Assembly (NCBI GenBank): GCA_034436355.1
Contig: DAOTVQ010000029.1
Coordinates: 1-64,000, forward strand
Source of the DNA: CP2-2F sp034436355
GTDB taxonomy: Bacteria; Chloroflexota; Anaerolineae; Aggregatilineales; UBA2796
Length of the DNA stretch: 64,000 nucleotides
Direction: 5' to 3'
Shown: positions 41,793 to 50,736 of the stretch, in pieces
Numbering within the stretch: the stretch's first letter is position 1
Layout: each line of letters opens with the position of its first letter
Translations under genes and position numbers: made by a program
Notes under the pieces: generated by a model
Databases searched by the model: none
Told to the model about the DNA's origin: nothing
The model's input: the letters and a program-made list of their open reading frames with translations, nothing else

Positions 41793-42305
41793 ATGGGCGC
41801 AACCGATCATCGGGAAAAGGCAGGGCGCGGCGCAGTGACGCTTGGCATTGTGACGGTGAGCGACACACGCACGCCCGAAACTGACGAAAACGGCATCTGG
41901 CTGCGCGAGACGTTCGGCGCGCTTGGGCATGTGGTGGCGGGCTACCGCATTGTGAAAGATGAGCCTGATCAGGTTGCCGCCGTGCTAGACGAAATGGTAA
42001 GCCTGCCCAACATGCAGATCGTGCTGTTCAACGGCGGCACAGGCATTGCGCCGCGCGATACCACCTACGACGTAATCGCCCGCAAGCTGGAAAAGACGCT
42101 CAGCGGCTTTGGCGAACTGTTCCGAATGCTCAGCTATCAGCAGGTTGGGGCAGCTGCCATGCTCAGCCGCGCCACCGCCGGCGTCTATCGCGGCAAGCTG
42201 ATCATCAGCACGCCCGGCTCGCCTAAGGCAGTCAAGCTGGCGGTGGAGGCGCTCATCTTGCCCGAACTCAACCACCTCGCTTGGGAGATTGCACGGGAAG
42301 CGTAG
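41793..42305 (+). CDS. moaB: MoaB/Mog family molybdenum cofactor protein
   Basis: A 170-residue MogA/MoaB-type molybdopterin adenylyltransferase. Characteristic are IVTVSDTRTPETDENG, the LFNGGTGIAPRDTTYDV active-site loop and ISTPGSPKAVKLAVEALILPELNHLAWE. The enzyme adenylates molybdopterin before molybdenum insertion. ATG 41793 stands 3 bases after cdaA; the combination is probably a simple transcriptional neighbourhood. No other moa or moe gene is nearby. Confidence 0.92.
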   Translation: MGATDHREKAGRGAVTLGIVTVSDTRTPETDENGIWLRETFGALGHVVAGYRIVKDEPDQVAAVLDEMVSLPNMQIVLFNGGTGIAPRDTTYDVIARKLEKTLSGFGELFRMLSYQQVGAAAMLSRATAGVYRGKLIISTPGSPKAVKLAVEALILPELNHLAWEIAREA

Positions 42306-42325
42306 CCGCACCGCCTGCTTTCGGC

Positions 42326-42331
42326 TATACT
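42326..42331 (+). promoter_or_regulatory. -10 element of leuB
   Basis: TATACT at 42326-42331 lies 44 bases before the leuB ATG at 42376. No good -35. Confidence 0.35.
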
Positions 42332-42375
42332 TTGGCGCGCAAAGCGATTTTTCACACCCAACAGGCAAACCTACC

Positions 42376-43449
42376 ATGCAAGCAACGATTACTGTGCTGC
42401 CCGGCGATGGCATCGGACCTGAGGTGACGGCGATTGCCGTCGCGCTGCTCAAAGAGGTTGCTGCGCTCGGCGGGCATACCTTCACCTTTCAAGAGGCGCT
42501 CTTCGGCGGCTGCGCCATAGATGCCGCTGGCGATCCCTTCCCTGCCGAAACGCGCATGATGTGCGAAAACTGCGATGCCGTGCTGCTGGGTGCCGTCGGC
42601 GGCGTGCAGTGGTCAGACCCAACTGCCAAAGTGCGCCCTGAACAAGGCTTGTTGCGCCTGCGCCAGCATTTCGGCTTGTTTGCCAATTTGCGCCCGGTGC
42701 GCGCCTACCCGATGCTGGCAAGCCATGCGCCGCTCCGTGCTGACCTGCTGGAAGGCGTGGACATGCTCTTCATCCGCGAGCTGACGGGCGGTGCTTATTT
42801 CGGCGCACGCCAAGAGCAGGGCGACGGTGATAGCGCCTACGACACCATGATCTACAGCGTGCCAGAGGTGCAGCGCGTGGCGCACGTCGCCTTCTGTGCC
42901 GCGCAAGGGCGGCGCAAGCACCTAACCTCTGTGGATAAGGCGAATGTGCTGGCAAGTTCGCGCTTGTGGCAGCGCACCGTGAAACAAGTTGCCGCCGACT
43001 ATCCGGATGTTCAGCTTGACCATGCCCTTGTGGATTCGTTCGCCATGCAGCTTATCCGCACGCCTTCGCGCTTTGATGTGGTCGTCACAGAGAATATGTT
43101 CGGTGATATTCTGACCGACGAGGCAGCAGTCTTGGCGGGTTCACTGGGTATGCTGCCTTCTGCCTCGTTGGGTGAAGGCACTTTTGGTGTCTACGAGCCG
43201 ATTCACGGCAGCGCGCCGGACATTGCGGGCAAGGGCATTGCCAACCCAATTGGCACCATCCTGAGTGCGGCGTTGTTGCTGCGGCACAGCCTCAGTCTGG
43301 GTGATGAGGCAGCCGCCTTAGAAGCGGCAGTGCAAGCAGTGCTGGAGTCCGGGGCGCGCACGGGCGATATTGCCCAGCCGAACGCGCCTGTGCTGGGCAG
43401 TGCCGCCTTTGGCGAGCAAGTGCGCGCCGCTCTGCGGAAGGCACACTAG
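42376..43449 (+). CDS. leuB: 3-isopropylmalate dehydrogenase
   Basis: Oxidatively decarboxylates 3-isopropylmalate in leucine synthesis. The 357-residue protein has VLPGDGIGPEV at the start, the substrate loop LLRLRQHFGLFANLRPVR with three Arg, FIRELTGGAYFG, the catalytic Lys in SVDKANVL, and the metal Asp in ENMFGDILTDEAA; HGSAPDIAGKGIANP binds NAD. These details separate it from isocitrate dehydrogenase. ATG 42376 is chosen over a longer frame that overlaps moaB. It overlaps the convergent glycosyltransferase gene by 4 bases. Confidence 0.96.
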   Translation: MQATITVLPGDGIGPEVTAIAVALLKEVAALGGHTFTFQEALFGGCAIDAAGDPFPAETRMMCENCDAVLLGAVGGVQWSDPTAKVRPEQGLLRLRQHFGLFANLRPVRAYPMLASHAPLRADLLEGVDMLFIRELTGGAYFGARQEQGDGDSAYDTMIYSVPEVQRVAHVAFCAAQGRRKHLTSVDKANVLASSRLWQRTVKQVAADYPDVQLDHALVDSFAMQLIRTPSRFDVVVTENMFGDILTDEAAVLAGSLGMLPSASLGEGTFGVYEPIHGSAPDIAGKGIANPIGTILSAALLLRHSLSLGDEAAALEAAVQAVLESGARTGDIAQPNAPVLGSAAFGEQVRAALRKAH

Positions 43450-44573
43450 CGCCACTGCGCATAAAGCGCTTTAAGCTGCGCTGCCGCCGCCTGCCACGTA
43501 AAACGCGCCGCTTGCGCGAAGCCGCGTTCAAGGCGTGCGGCACGCGCTGCGCTGTCTTCTTCCAAGAGGGCGATTAATCCGACGCGAATCGCCTCTACGG
43601 AGTATGGATCGATCAGCAGGGCGGCATCACCCGCCACTTCTGGCAGCGAAGAGACGTTCGCGGTGAGGACAGGCACACCGCACGCCATGCCTTCCAAAAC
43701 GGGCAAGCCAAAGCCTTCATAAAGCGATGGGAAGGCAACACAGGCTGCCGCACTGTAGAGCGTGGGCAGATCAGCTTCATCGGCAAAGCCAACAAACCGC
43801 ACCCGCTCGCCCAAGGCACGCGCCTGTGCGTGGATCGGTGCTTCCAGCCAGCCGCGCCCCCCGACGATCACCAGTTTGAGGTCGGCAAACCGTGTGGGCA
43901 GTGCCGCCATTGCCTGCATCAGGCGTTCGTAGTTCTTGCGCGGCTGCACGGTGCCAACGGCTAATACATAGGGTGCATCGCCAATGCCATACTTGGCGCG
44001 GATGGCGGCTTGTGCATCGGCAGCGCGGATCGGCGTGAAGGCTGCGCTCACGCCGCTGTATAACACCGTGATCTTTGCCTCAGGAATGCCATACAAGTCC
44101 ATCAGATCGGCTTTGGTGGCAGCGGAGTCAGCAAGGATGTGATCGGCACGGCGCGCCGAGCGCGGCACCACCGCCTCTAAATATGCCTTCAGGCGCGGCG
44201 CCGCAGACTGCGGCACTCGCGCAAACGAGAGATCATGCACGGTGAGCAAGGTAGGCGTGCGTGGTAAGGTGGGCGGCAGCACAAAATCGGTGGCGTGGAA
44301 CAGGCGCAGCTTGCCCGTGAAAACCTCCACAGGCAGCGGCAGGCGCGCACGCTGCCACAGGCGTGCAAGGCTCAGCGGTGAAAGGCGGGTTGGTGCATAG
44401 CGGAAATTGGCAGCAGGCAGAGGCGGCAGCGCAGCACGCCGAGCGCCCGCCACAAACAGGCGGTAGGGCTGCGTAGTGTCTTGCACGGCAAGGGCGGCGA
44501 TCAGTTCGCGCACGTAGCGCCCAATGCCGCCGCCTTGCTCGTAGGCAGGCGTGTAATCTATGCCGATTGGCAC
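43446..44573 (-). CDS. GT4 family glycosyltransferase
   Basis: A 375-residue GT-B fold enzyme of the GT4 group. The N-terminal domain has GGGIGRYVRELIAAL; the C-terminal nucleotide-sugar site has VLAVGTVQPRKNYERLMQA and the EX7E motif in FPSLYEGFGLPVLEGMACGVPVL. It should add a hexose to a growing surface polysaccharide. Last gene of a minus-strand group with GtrA, a Wzy-like protein and UXS; gap of 9 bases to GtrA. Confidence 0.93.
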   Translation of the reverse strand: MPIGIDYTPAYEQGGGIGRYVRELIAALAVQDTTQPYRLFVAGARRAALPPLPAANFRYAPTRLSPLSLARLWQRARLPLPVEVFTGKLRLFHATDFVLPPTLPRTPTLLTVHDLSFARVPQSAAPRLKAYLEAVVPRSARRADHILADSAATKADLMDLYGIPEAKITVLYSGVSAAFTPIRAADAQAAIRAKYGIGDAPYVLAVGTVQPRKNYERLMQAMAALPTRFADLKLVIVGGRGWLEAPIHAQARALGERVRFVGFADEADLPTLYSAAACVAFPSLYEGFGLPVLEGMACGVPVLTANVSSLPEVAGDAALLIDPYSVEAIRVGLIALLEEDSAARAARLERGFAQAARFTWQAAAAQLKALYAQWR

Positions 44574-44582
44574 GCGCCGCGC

Positions 44583-45149
44583 CTATTCTACGTCGTTATA
44601 GGTCCAATAGCGGTTGGCGAAGAAATTCCAAAGCGCCACAAGGATCAGCGCCATAATGACCGCCATATTCGCACCCAGTTTCCACTGGGTGTTATCTTGC
44701 AAATTTAGCGTCACAAGGTGATTGGCGGCAAGGTAGCGCACAAAGTTGGCAAAGATCGGCGAGAAGAGCCAAACGACACCGCCCCGCACTGCCAAACCGA
44801 CGGCGCTTACGGCAAAGAACTGCGCCAGTTGATAGCGAATGCGCCGCGACCGTGAGTCGGGATACGTCCAGTAGCGATTCCACAGAAAGTTGCTGGAGAC
44901 AGCCAGTGTGAAGCCAATCATGGCGGATAAGACCACCGGTGCTAATTGCTCATCCTGCACCTGAAAGACGAAGCGCATCAGGATGTTGGTTGTTCCAAGA
45001 TCAATGGCTGCGCCAATGGCACCGACCACCAAAAACTTTAGGAAACGTTCCAGTTCGCGTGGTTTCTCGCCGCCAAAGCGGATGCTAATGCGGCGAATGA
45101 TACCCATGCGCTCGGTGGAGTCGAGCGCAAGGCTATCGGATGAATTCAT
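44583..45149 (-). CDS. GtrA family membrane protein
   Basis: A 188-residue protein with four transmembrane helices (starts near residues 40, 75, 110 and 160) and a basic N-terminus. The GtrA signature is visible in FLKFLVVGAIGAAIDLG and in SNFLWNRYWTYPDS, with a repeat of that motif near the C-terminus (NFFANRYWTY). GtrA proteins probably flip polyprenyl-phosphate-linked sugars. Start is ATG 45149; an upstream frame start would overlap the Wzy-like gene. Confidence 0.93.
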   Translation of the reverse strand: MNSSDSLALDSTERMGIIRRISIRFGGEKPRELERFLKFLVVGAIGAAIDLGTTNILMRFVFQVQDEQLAPVVLSAMIGFTLAVSSNFLWNRYWTYPDSRSRRIRYQLAQFFAVSAVGLAVRGGVVWLFSPIFANFVRYLAANHLVTLNLQDNTQWKLGANMAVIMALILVALWNFFANRYWTYNDVE

Positions 45150-45171
45150 AGAAGACTGTTGCCTCACGTCG

Positions 45172-46623
45172 TTATGCTTTTCGAGTGATGCTGCGTGTCG
45201 CAGCCACAAGCGTGCCAATTAAACCAAGCATTGCGCCAAAGTGCAAGAACAGATTATTGACGTATAGTTTATCGAACAGGCTGTGAACCGCAATATGCGC
45301 CCACACCGCCAAGATGCCAAGCCCTGCGCCGCGCCAAAAAGCGTTGGGCAAGCGTAGGCTACGCAAACTCAGGCGAACAAGGGCAAGCCACATGCTCACG
45401 TATGCCAGCAAGCCAACCAAGCCCGTCTCCGCCAGCACATTCAGGTAGTAATTATGCGCGTGACCCAGCGCCAGCTGCCAATTGACCAACGCATGGCGCC
45501 CATAAGCTGCCTCATAGCCGCCAAAGCCCACGCCAAACAGCGGCGACTCATCCGCCATGCTCAGGGCTGCCTGCCAATGCGCCAAACGCTCCACCACTGC
45601 GTAGTTGGCATCACTGATCGGCACACCGCGCACATCTTGGAAGCCTGTTAGGTCTTGGGCAAAATCGCTAAAGCGCGCCAGCAAGGCATTCGGGATGCTA
45701 CCACTAAGCGTAGCCAATAAAACCACACCCGCGCATCCCACTCCCATAACAATACCGATCCAGCGTCGGCGCGGCGCAAGCACGATCAGCACGCCGAGCG
45801 CCGCCCCAAAGCCAAGCCACGCGCCCCGACTCCATGAAACTGCCAAGCCAACACCGATCAAGGCTGCGGCGCCCACCAGCAGGCTTGCCACGCCAAGCCA
45901 TGCACGGCGCGCTGTGCCGTGCTGCTGCCCTGCCATGCTGAAAGCACCAAAGGCAGCCCCAAGCGCCAAAGGCAGCGTCATGCCCATGAAGGCGCCAAAC
46001 GGGTTCGGCTGCCCGAAGCTGCCAAAGGCACGAAAGTAACGGTAATCGAGTATCCATAAGTGCGGTGCGCCAGAGCCACCCATAAACTGATAGATGCCGA
46101 TGATCGCCTGCACGACGGCTGCCGCCAGCAGGGCGCCAAGCAGCCAACCAATGCCGTGCCGCTGGCAGAGCGCGGCAGCAATCAGCGCCATGAGTGCCAT
46201 TTGCAGCCATTTGATCAGCTCGTTGAGCGTTGCACTGACCGAGTCTGCCGTGAAAAGGCTGAGCGATGCCGCCAAGATGAAGGCTGCCAGCGGCACAAGC
46301 ACGCCCAAGCGTGGCAGCATCACACGGCGCGACTCGGCAATCTGTTTGAGCAGCCACAGTGCAGCGGTCAAGGCAAAGGCGATCTGCCCTATATCCAGCG
46401 GGAGGCGCAGCGCCGCCTCCGTCTCGATCAATGCCTTCATTGGCGCAAGGATCAAAGTTGCTGCCACAGCCACCCGCAGATCGATCAAGCTCAGCAGGCA
46501 CAGCGCTAAACCACCTAAGAACAGCACTGCATAATCCAGCGGCAGGGCAGCCAACCCACCAACGCCAAGCGCGGCGATCAACCAGCCAAGCGGCAGAGAG
46601 GGTAGACGTTCTAGGCGCAGCAC
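45172..46623 (-). CDS. O-antigen ligase/polymerase (Wzy/WaaL-like) membrane protein
   Basis: A 483-residue protein with about 11-12 transmembrane helices and the large periplasmic loop of the Wzy_C family: FGSFGQPNPFGAFMGMTLPLA, the Arg in VSWSRGAWLGFGAALG, and the late GHAHNYYLNVLAETGLVGL with its conserved His. It likely polymerises or ligates surface polysaccharide. Start is GTG at 46623, 10 bases after the UXS stop. Part of the four-gene polysaccharide group. Confidence 0.92.
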   Translation of the reverse strand: MLRLERLPSLPLGWLIAALGVGGLAALPLDYAVLFLGGLALCLLSLIDLRVAVAATLILAPMKALIETEAALRLPLDIGQIAFALTAALWLLKQIAESRRVMLPRLGVLVPLAAFILAASLSLFTADSVSATLNELIKWLQMALMALIAAALCQRHGIGWLLGALLAAAVVQAIIGIYQFMGGSGAPHLWILDYRYFRAFGSFGQPNPFGAFMGMTLPLALGAAFGAFSMAGQQHGTARRAWLGVASLLVGAAALIGVGLAVSWSRGAWLGFGAALGVLIVLAPRRRWIGIVMGVGCAGVVLLATLSGSIPNALLARFSDFAQDLTGFQDVRGVPISDANYAVVERLAHWQAALSMADESPLFGVGFGGYEAAYGRHALVNWQLALGHAHNYYLNVLAETGLVGLLAYVSMWLALVRLSLRSLRLPNAFWRGAGLGILAVWAHIAVHSLFDKLYVNNLFLHFGAMLGLIGTLVAATRSITRKA

Positions 46624-46633
46624 GGTGTTTGTT

Positions 46634-47617
46634 TCAAGAGGCGGCGTGCTGCGGCGGGTTCAAATTTGCGCCGACCCGCGAACGGAAATAGTCAATGGTG
46701 CGCCCTAAGCCTTCGCGCAGGTCTACGCGAGGGGCGTAGTTCAGCAGGCTTTTGGCGCGGGTAATATCCGGCTGGCGCGTCTGTGGATCGCCTTCAATGC
46801 GATCCATTTTGCGGAACTCCAAACCGCCGCCATTCGCCGTCATTTCGTTGATGATCTGAGCAAATGCTAAGATAGACATCTCGAACGGATTGCCAAGGTT
46901 GACGGGCATTGAAGCGTCGTCGGAAGGCGGCAGCATCAGCAGGCGGTAAATGCCTTCCACCAGATCGCTCACGTAGCAAAAGCTGCGCGTTTGCGCGCCA
47001 TCGCCATAGACGGTCAGTGGTTCGCCGCGCAGCGCCTGCCCAATGAAGTTTGGCACAACGCGCCCATCGTCAAGGCGCATTCGTTCACCGTAAGTGTTGA
47101 AGATACGCACAATGCGCGTGTCTACCGCATGTGAGCGATGGTATGCCATTGTGAGCGCTTCGGCAAAACGTTTCGCCTCGTCATACACGCCGCGCGGTCC
47201 GATGGTGTTCACGTTACCGGGATAATCTTCCCGCTGTGGATGCACCAACGGATCGCCATACACCTCTGACGTGCTTGCCAGCAGAAAGCGCGCCCGTTTG
47301 GCAAGCGCTAAGCCCAGCGCGTTATGGGTGCCAAGCGCGCCAACTTTCAGCGTTTGAATGGGCAGCTTTAGGTAGTCAATCGGGCTGGCAGGCGAAGCAA
47401 AGTGCAGCACTGCATCCAACTGACCGCCCACGTAGATGTAATTGGTCACATCATGGCGGATGAAGGTGAAATCGGCGCGTCCGATCAAATGCTGGATGTT
47501 GTCTGTATTGCCGGTGATCAGGTTGTCCATGGCGATCACACTGTGACCTTCTGCCAGCAGCCGATCCGCAAGGTGCGAGCCAAGAAAACCTGCGCCACCT
47601 GTGATTAAAACACGCAC
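46634..47617 (-). CDS. UDP-glucuronate decarboxylase (UXS-like) SDR enzyme
   Basis: A 327-residue extended SDR. NAD binding is GGAGFLGSHLADRLL; the catalytic Tyr and Lys are in GVYDEAKRF, with the Ser/Thr of LASTSEVYGD. The segment FASPASPIDYLKLPIQTLK and the GERMRLDDGRVVPNFI loop are diagnostic of UDP-xylose synthase/UDP-glucuronate decarboxylase. It supplies UDP-xylose for the surface polysaccharide genes that follow within 10 bases. First gene of the group. Confidence 0.93.
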   Translation of the reverse strand: MRVLITGGAGFLGSHLADRLLAEGHSVIAMDNLITGNTDNIQHLIGRADFTFIRHDVTNYIYVGGQLDAVLHFASPASPIDYLKLPIQTLKVGALGTHNALGLALAKRARFLLASTSEVYGDPLVHPQREDYPGNVNTIGPRGVYDEAKRFAEALTMAYHRSHAVDTRIVRIFNTYGERMRLDDGRVVPNFIGQALRGEPLTVYGDGAQTRSFCYVSDLVEGIYRLLMLPPSDDASMPVNLGNPFEMSILAFAQIINEMTANGGGLEFRKMDRIEGDPQTRQPDITRAKSLLNYAPRVDLREGLGRTIDYFRSRVGANLNPPQHAAS

Positions 47618-47659
47618 GCTGTCTATATCTCCTGTCTTGTGGAATAGCGCTAAGTATAC

Positions 47660-48367
47660 CTAATCGGCGGTGGAAGGCAAAGCTGGCAGCGCAACGGTGA
47701 AGGTTGATCCGCGCCCGATCTCGCTCTCCAGCCAAACTTTGCCGCGCTGCATCTCCACCAATTGGCGGGTGATGGGCAAGCCTAAGCCGGTGCCAGCAAA
47801 CTCGCGCACCGATGAGCCATCCACTTGGCGGAATGCGTCAAAGATCAGGTCGAAATCTTCTTGGGCAATGCCAATGCCGCTATCTTCCACTGCAATACAC
47901 AGCCAACGGCCGGGCATCAGCGGCACGCCTTCCACAAAATCGGGCAGTTCCCAGCTGTAGGCGCGCACCACAACGCCGCCTTCACGGGTGAACTTGACGG
48001 CGTTGCTCATCAAATTGAGGACGACTTGGCGCAGGCGGATGGTGTCTGCCTCCACCATCGGCAGATCATCGGGAATTTCGGCGCGCAAGCTCAGTTGTTT
48101 TGCCTCTGCCAACGGGGCAATCTGGGCGATGGCTGCCTCGATCAGCGGCTGCACGTGCAGCACCTCGAAATTCAACGTCATGCGCCCTGATTCGATCTTG
48201 GCAAGGTCTAGCACGTCGTTGATCAACATCAACAGGTGCGTGGCATTATCATAGACGCGCTGTAAACGTTCGCGCTGCCGCTCGGTCAGATCGCCATAGA
48301 CGCCTTTAATGACCATCTCGGTGTAGCCCATGATGGCGTTTAGCGGCGTGCGAAGTTCGTGGCTCAT
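47660..48367 (-). CDS. Histidine kinase core (HisKA-HATPase), split from its sensor part
   Basis: A 235-residue frame that begins right at the phosphoacceptor: MSHELRTPLNAIMGY with the phospho-His, followed by the ATPase domain with the N box LMSNAVKFT, G1 DSGIGIA and G2 GTGLGLPITRQLVE. Its ATG overlaps the end of the upstream sensor frame (ATGA). Adding a single G restores the contiguous reading KSQFLATMSHELRTP, so this is the second half of one kinase gene interrupted by a one-base deletion (or sequencing error). Translation by re-initiation would produce a kinase without a sensor. Confidence 0.9.
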   Translation of the reverse strand: MSHELRTPLNAIMGYTEMVIKGVYGDLTERQRERLQRVYDNATHLLMLINDVLDLAKIESGRMTLNFEVLHVQPLIEAAIAQIAPLAEAKQLSLRAEIPDDLPMVEADTIRLRQVVLNLMSNAVKFTREGGVVVRAYSWELPDFVEGVPLMPGRWLCIAVEDSGIGIAQEDFDLIFDAFRQVDGSSVREFAGTGLGLPITRQLVEMQRGKVWLESEIGRGSTFTVALPALPSTAD

Positions 48368-50730
48368 GGTGGCAAGAACTGGCTTTTAAGCTCGTTTGCC
48401 TCTAGCGCCTGTGCGTACAGATCGGCATTTTCGACGGCAAGGGCAACTTGCGTCGCCAGCGTGCGGCACGTCTCGATTTCTTCATAGGTAAAATCGCGGG
48501 CATTAGCAAGCACATCCACGCCGATTGAGCCGATCAAACGTCCTTTAACGAACATGCGCGCCACAATCAGCGAACGAATGCCGTTGCGGTGCAGTAAGGG
48601 CAGCAAGCCGATCAGGCGTGGGTCTTCATCAACGTTATGGCTCACCAATGCCTCTTGGTCATGCAGGTAATCAAAGACCACTGTGGGTATATCGCCCAAG
48701 CCATAGTCACTCGGCGGATATTCCGCCACAATGCGGGCGCGTTCGCCTGTTTCATCCAGCAGTACGATGCCGCAGTGATCGACCTTGAGCAGTTTCACGA
48801 TTTGCTCAGCGGCAAGCGTCAGGATGTGATTGCGATCCAGCGAGGCAGACAGCAGCGTGCCAACTTTATAAAGCGATTCTAGGCGGCGCGCACGCTCTTT
48901 AAGCTGCGTGGCAGCCGCCGCCAATTGGCTGAAGAGCGCCGCGTTTTCTAGAGCAAGCGACACTTGCGTGGCAATGGTGGCGAAAACCTGCTGCTCATGG
49001 CTGCTGAAGGCGTTTGGGCGTTCGCTCTGCATACTCAGCACGCCGATCACAGCGCCGTTGCGCGCACGCAGCGGCACGCCAAGCCATGAATGCAGCGTGT
49101 TCGACCGCCCGCTGAAAGGCAGCCGCCGAATGCCAAGCCCTTCAATGTGGTCTTGCTGCTTGTGAACGTCTTCGATGTAGAGTGGCAAACCACTGCGAAT
49201 AACATAGCCGCCAAAGCCGCTGACCGGGTATGTTTGCCCAGTGGGCAGTGTTTCGCCTTCATCATAGAGGTAGAGCGCCTGCATGGTATCGGTGGATTCG
49301 TGATAGCGCATCACGTAAAAGGTAGAGACGTGGAACAGTGCTGCCACTTGGCGGCGAATATCATCCCAGACCTCATCCAGATCGTAGGCTGCCACCAGTT
49401 TTTGGCTGATGGCATTCAAAGCAGCGAGCTGCTCCACCTTAGAGCGTTCCGCTGCAAACAAACGCGCATTATCCACCGCCACCGCAAGCTGATCGGCAAT
49501 GCCTTGCAGCGTTTCCACGTCCTCAGGCTGAAAAGCATAGGTATGTTGGCTCTGCACATCCAGCGTGCCGATCACCGTGTTGCCAAAGCGCATGGGCAGC
49601 ACCACTTCCGAGCCAATGCTCATCAGGGTATGGCGCAGTCCGCAGCGTTTATCACTCTCTGAATCGCTGATGAGCAGGGCAGTGCGCGTTGCGAGTGCCG
49701 CGTAATTTAGATCGTCCATCTCCAGGCGCAGCGGAATCTCAGCCGTTTGCAGGCGTCCTTCGGGTGTATAGACGGCCTTAATGTCTAGCGCGTTGGCTTC
49801 CCACAGCAGCACCGCCACCAAATCGAAATCGAAAAGCGCCTGTGCCACAGAGGCGACCTGCCGCACCAAGGACTCGATATCCAGCTTGGAGGTGGCAGCG
49901 CGGGAAACTTCCACTGCGGCACGCAGGCGGCGCGTTTGCTGTTGCAGCGAGAATAGCAAGCGCTGCTGTTCGCCCAAATTTTGAATGATGGCGCCGAAAC
50001 TGGCCATGCGCTGCTGATGATCGCGCATGGGGAAAACGGCAAGGCGCACAGGCAGCGGATCGCCTTCGATTGTCTTTTGGGTCACATCGCCCGACCAGCC
50101 TGCTGCCGTGCGCGATTGCACGATGAGATCGCGGGCGATGCGCGTTTCTTCACCCGCATAATAGAGTTCGCTGACGTTGCGCCCGATCAAGTCAGTAGGA
50201 TGGTCAAAGCCATAGAGTTGGGCAGCGGCAAGGTTGGCATACGTAAGCGTGCCATCCAAGGCGGCAACATCAATCGCCACGTTCGCATTTTCCACCAATT
50301 GGCGGAAGATTTGCGGGCTGGCGGGCCACGCCAAGCGCGCTAGGGCAGCGGCGGCGCTGTTCACAAACTGATAGGCGAGCGCGGCGCGGATAGGGTCGAA
50401 CGGTGTGGGCGATTCAATCATCACCAAGCCGTGCGGCTCATCGCCAGCCAGCAGCGGCAGCACCATAGCGCAACCATCGGCGGTTGTCTGCGGCGTCAGG
50501 CTGATGGCTGCCTCTTGTGCGGCGTCAGGCAAATTCACATAACCTTCCGGCGTTTGGCTTTGCAGCACCTGAATGTTGACCGCTGCGCCAAACAGCCACA
50601 CCAGCACTTCGCGCAGCGTCTCGATGGCGACCTGTGCGTTGGGCGCAGCCTCCAACGCCTGTTGGGCAATGTGGCTGGCACGCAGCCAATCGTTCAGGTC
50701 GTTCGGCGCAACCAAAGGGGCGGATTCCAT
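48364..50730 (-). CDS. GAF/PAS sensor part of a split histidine kinase
   Basis: A 788-residue frame without transmembrane helices. Domains: GAF-like (about 15-135), PAS (about 140-250, FRQLVENANVAIDVAALDG), then three GAF domains (about 270-430, 440-600 and 625-780). Other GAF proteins of this type bind small ligands, haem or bilin; the conserved bilin Cys is not evident. The frame ends ANELKSQFLPP and TGA, directly over the start codon of the kinase core. The combined protein of about 1020 residues is a cytoplasmic hybrid-free sensor kinase. No response regulator lies beside it. YgfZ gene ends 6 bases upstream. Confidence 0.9.
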   Translation of the reverse strand: MESAPLVAPNDLNDWLRASHIAQQALEAAPNAQVAIETLREVLVWLFGAAVNIQVLQSQTPEGYVNLPDAAQEAAISLTPQTTADGCAMVLPLLAGDEPHGLVMIESPTPFDPIRAALAYQFVNSAAAALARLAWPASPQIFRQLVENANVAIDVAALDGTLTYANLAAAQLYGFDHPTDLIGRNVSELYYAGEETRIARDLIVQSRTAAGWSGDVTQKTIEGDPLPVRLAVFPMRDHQQRMASFGAIIQNLGEQQRLLFSLQQQTRRLRAAVEVSRAATSKLDIESLVRQVASVAQALFDFDLVAVLLWEANALDIKAVYTPEGRLQTAEIPLRLEMDDLNYAALATRTALLISDSESDKRCGLRHTLMSIGSEVVLPMRFGNTVIGTLDVQSQHTYAFQPEDVETLQGIADQLAVAVDNARLFAAERSKVEQLAALNAISQKLVAAYDLDEVWDDIRRQVAALFHVSTFYVMRYHESTDTMQALYLYDEGETLPTGQTYPVSGFGGYVIRSGLPLYIEDVHKQQDHIEGLGIRRLPFSGRSNTLHSWLGVPLRARNGAVIGVLSMQSERPNAFSSHEQQVFATIATQVSLALENAALFSQLAAAATQLKERARRLESLYKVGTLLSASLDRNHILTLAAEQIVKLLKVDHCGIVLLDETGERARIVAEYPPSDYGLGDIPTVVFDYLHDQEALVSHNVDEDPRLIGLLPLLHRNGIRSLIVARMFVKGRLIGSIGVDVLANARDFTYEEIETCRTLATQVALAVENADLYAQALEANELKSQFLPP

Positions 50731-50736
50731 AGCCTG

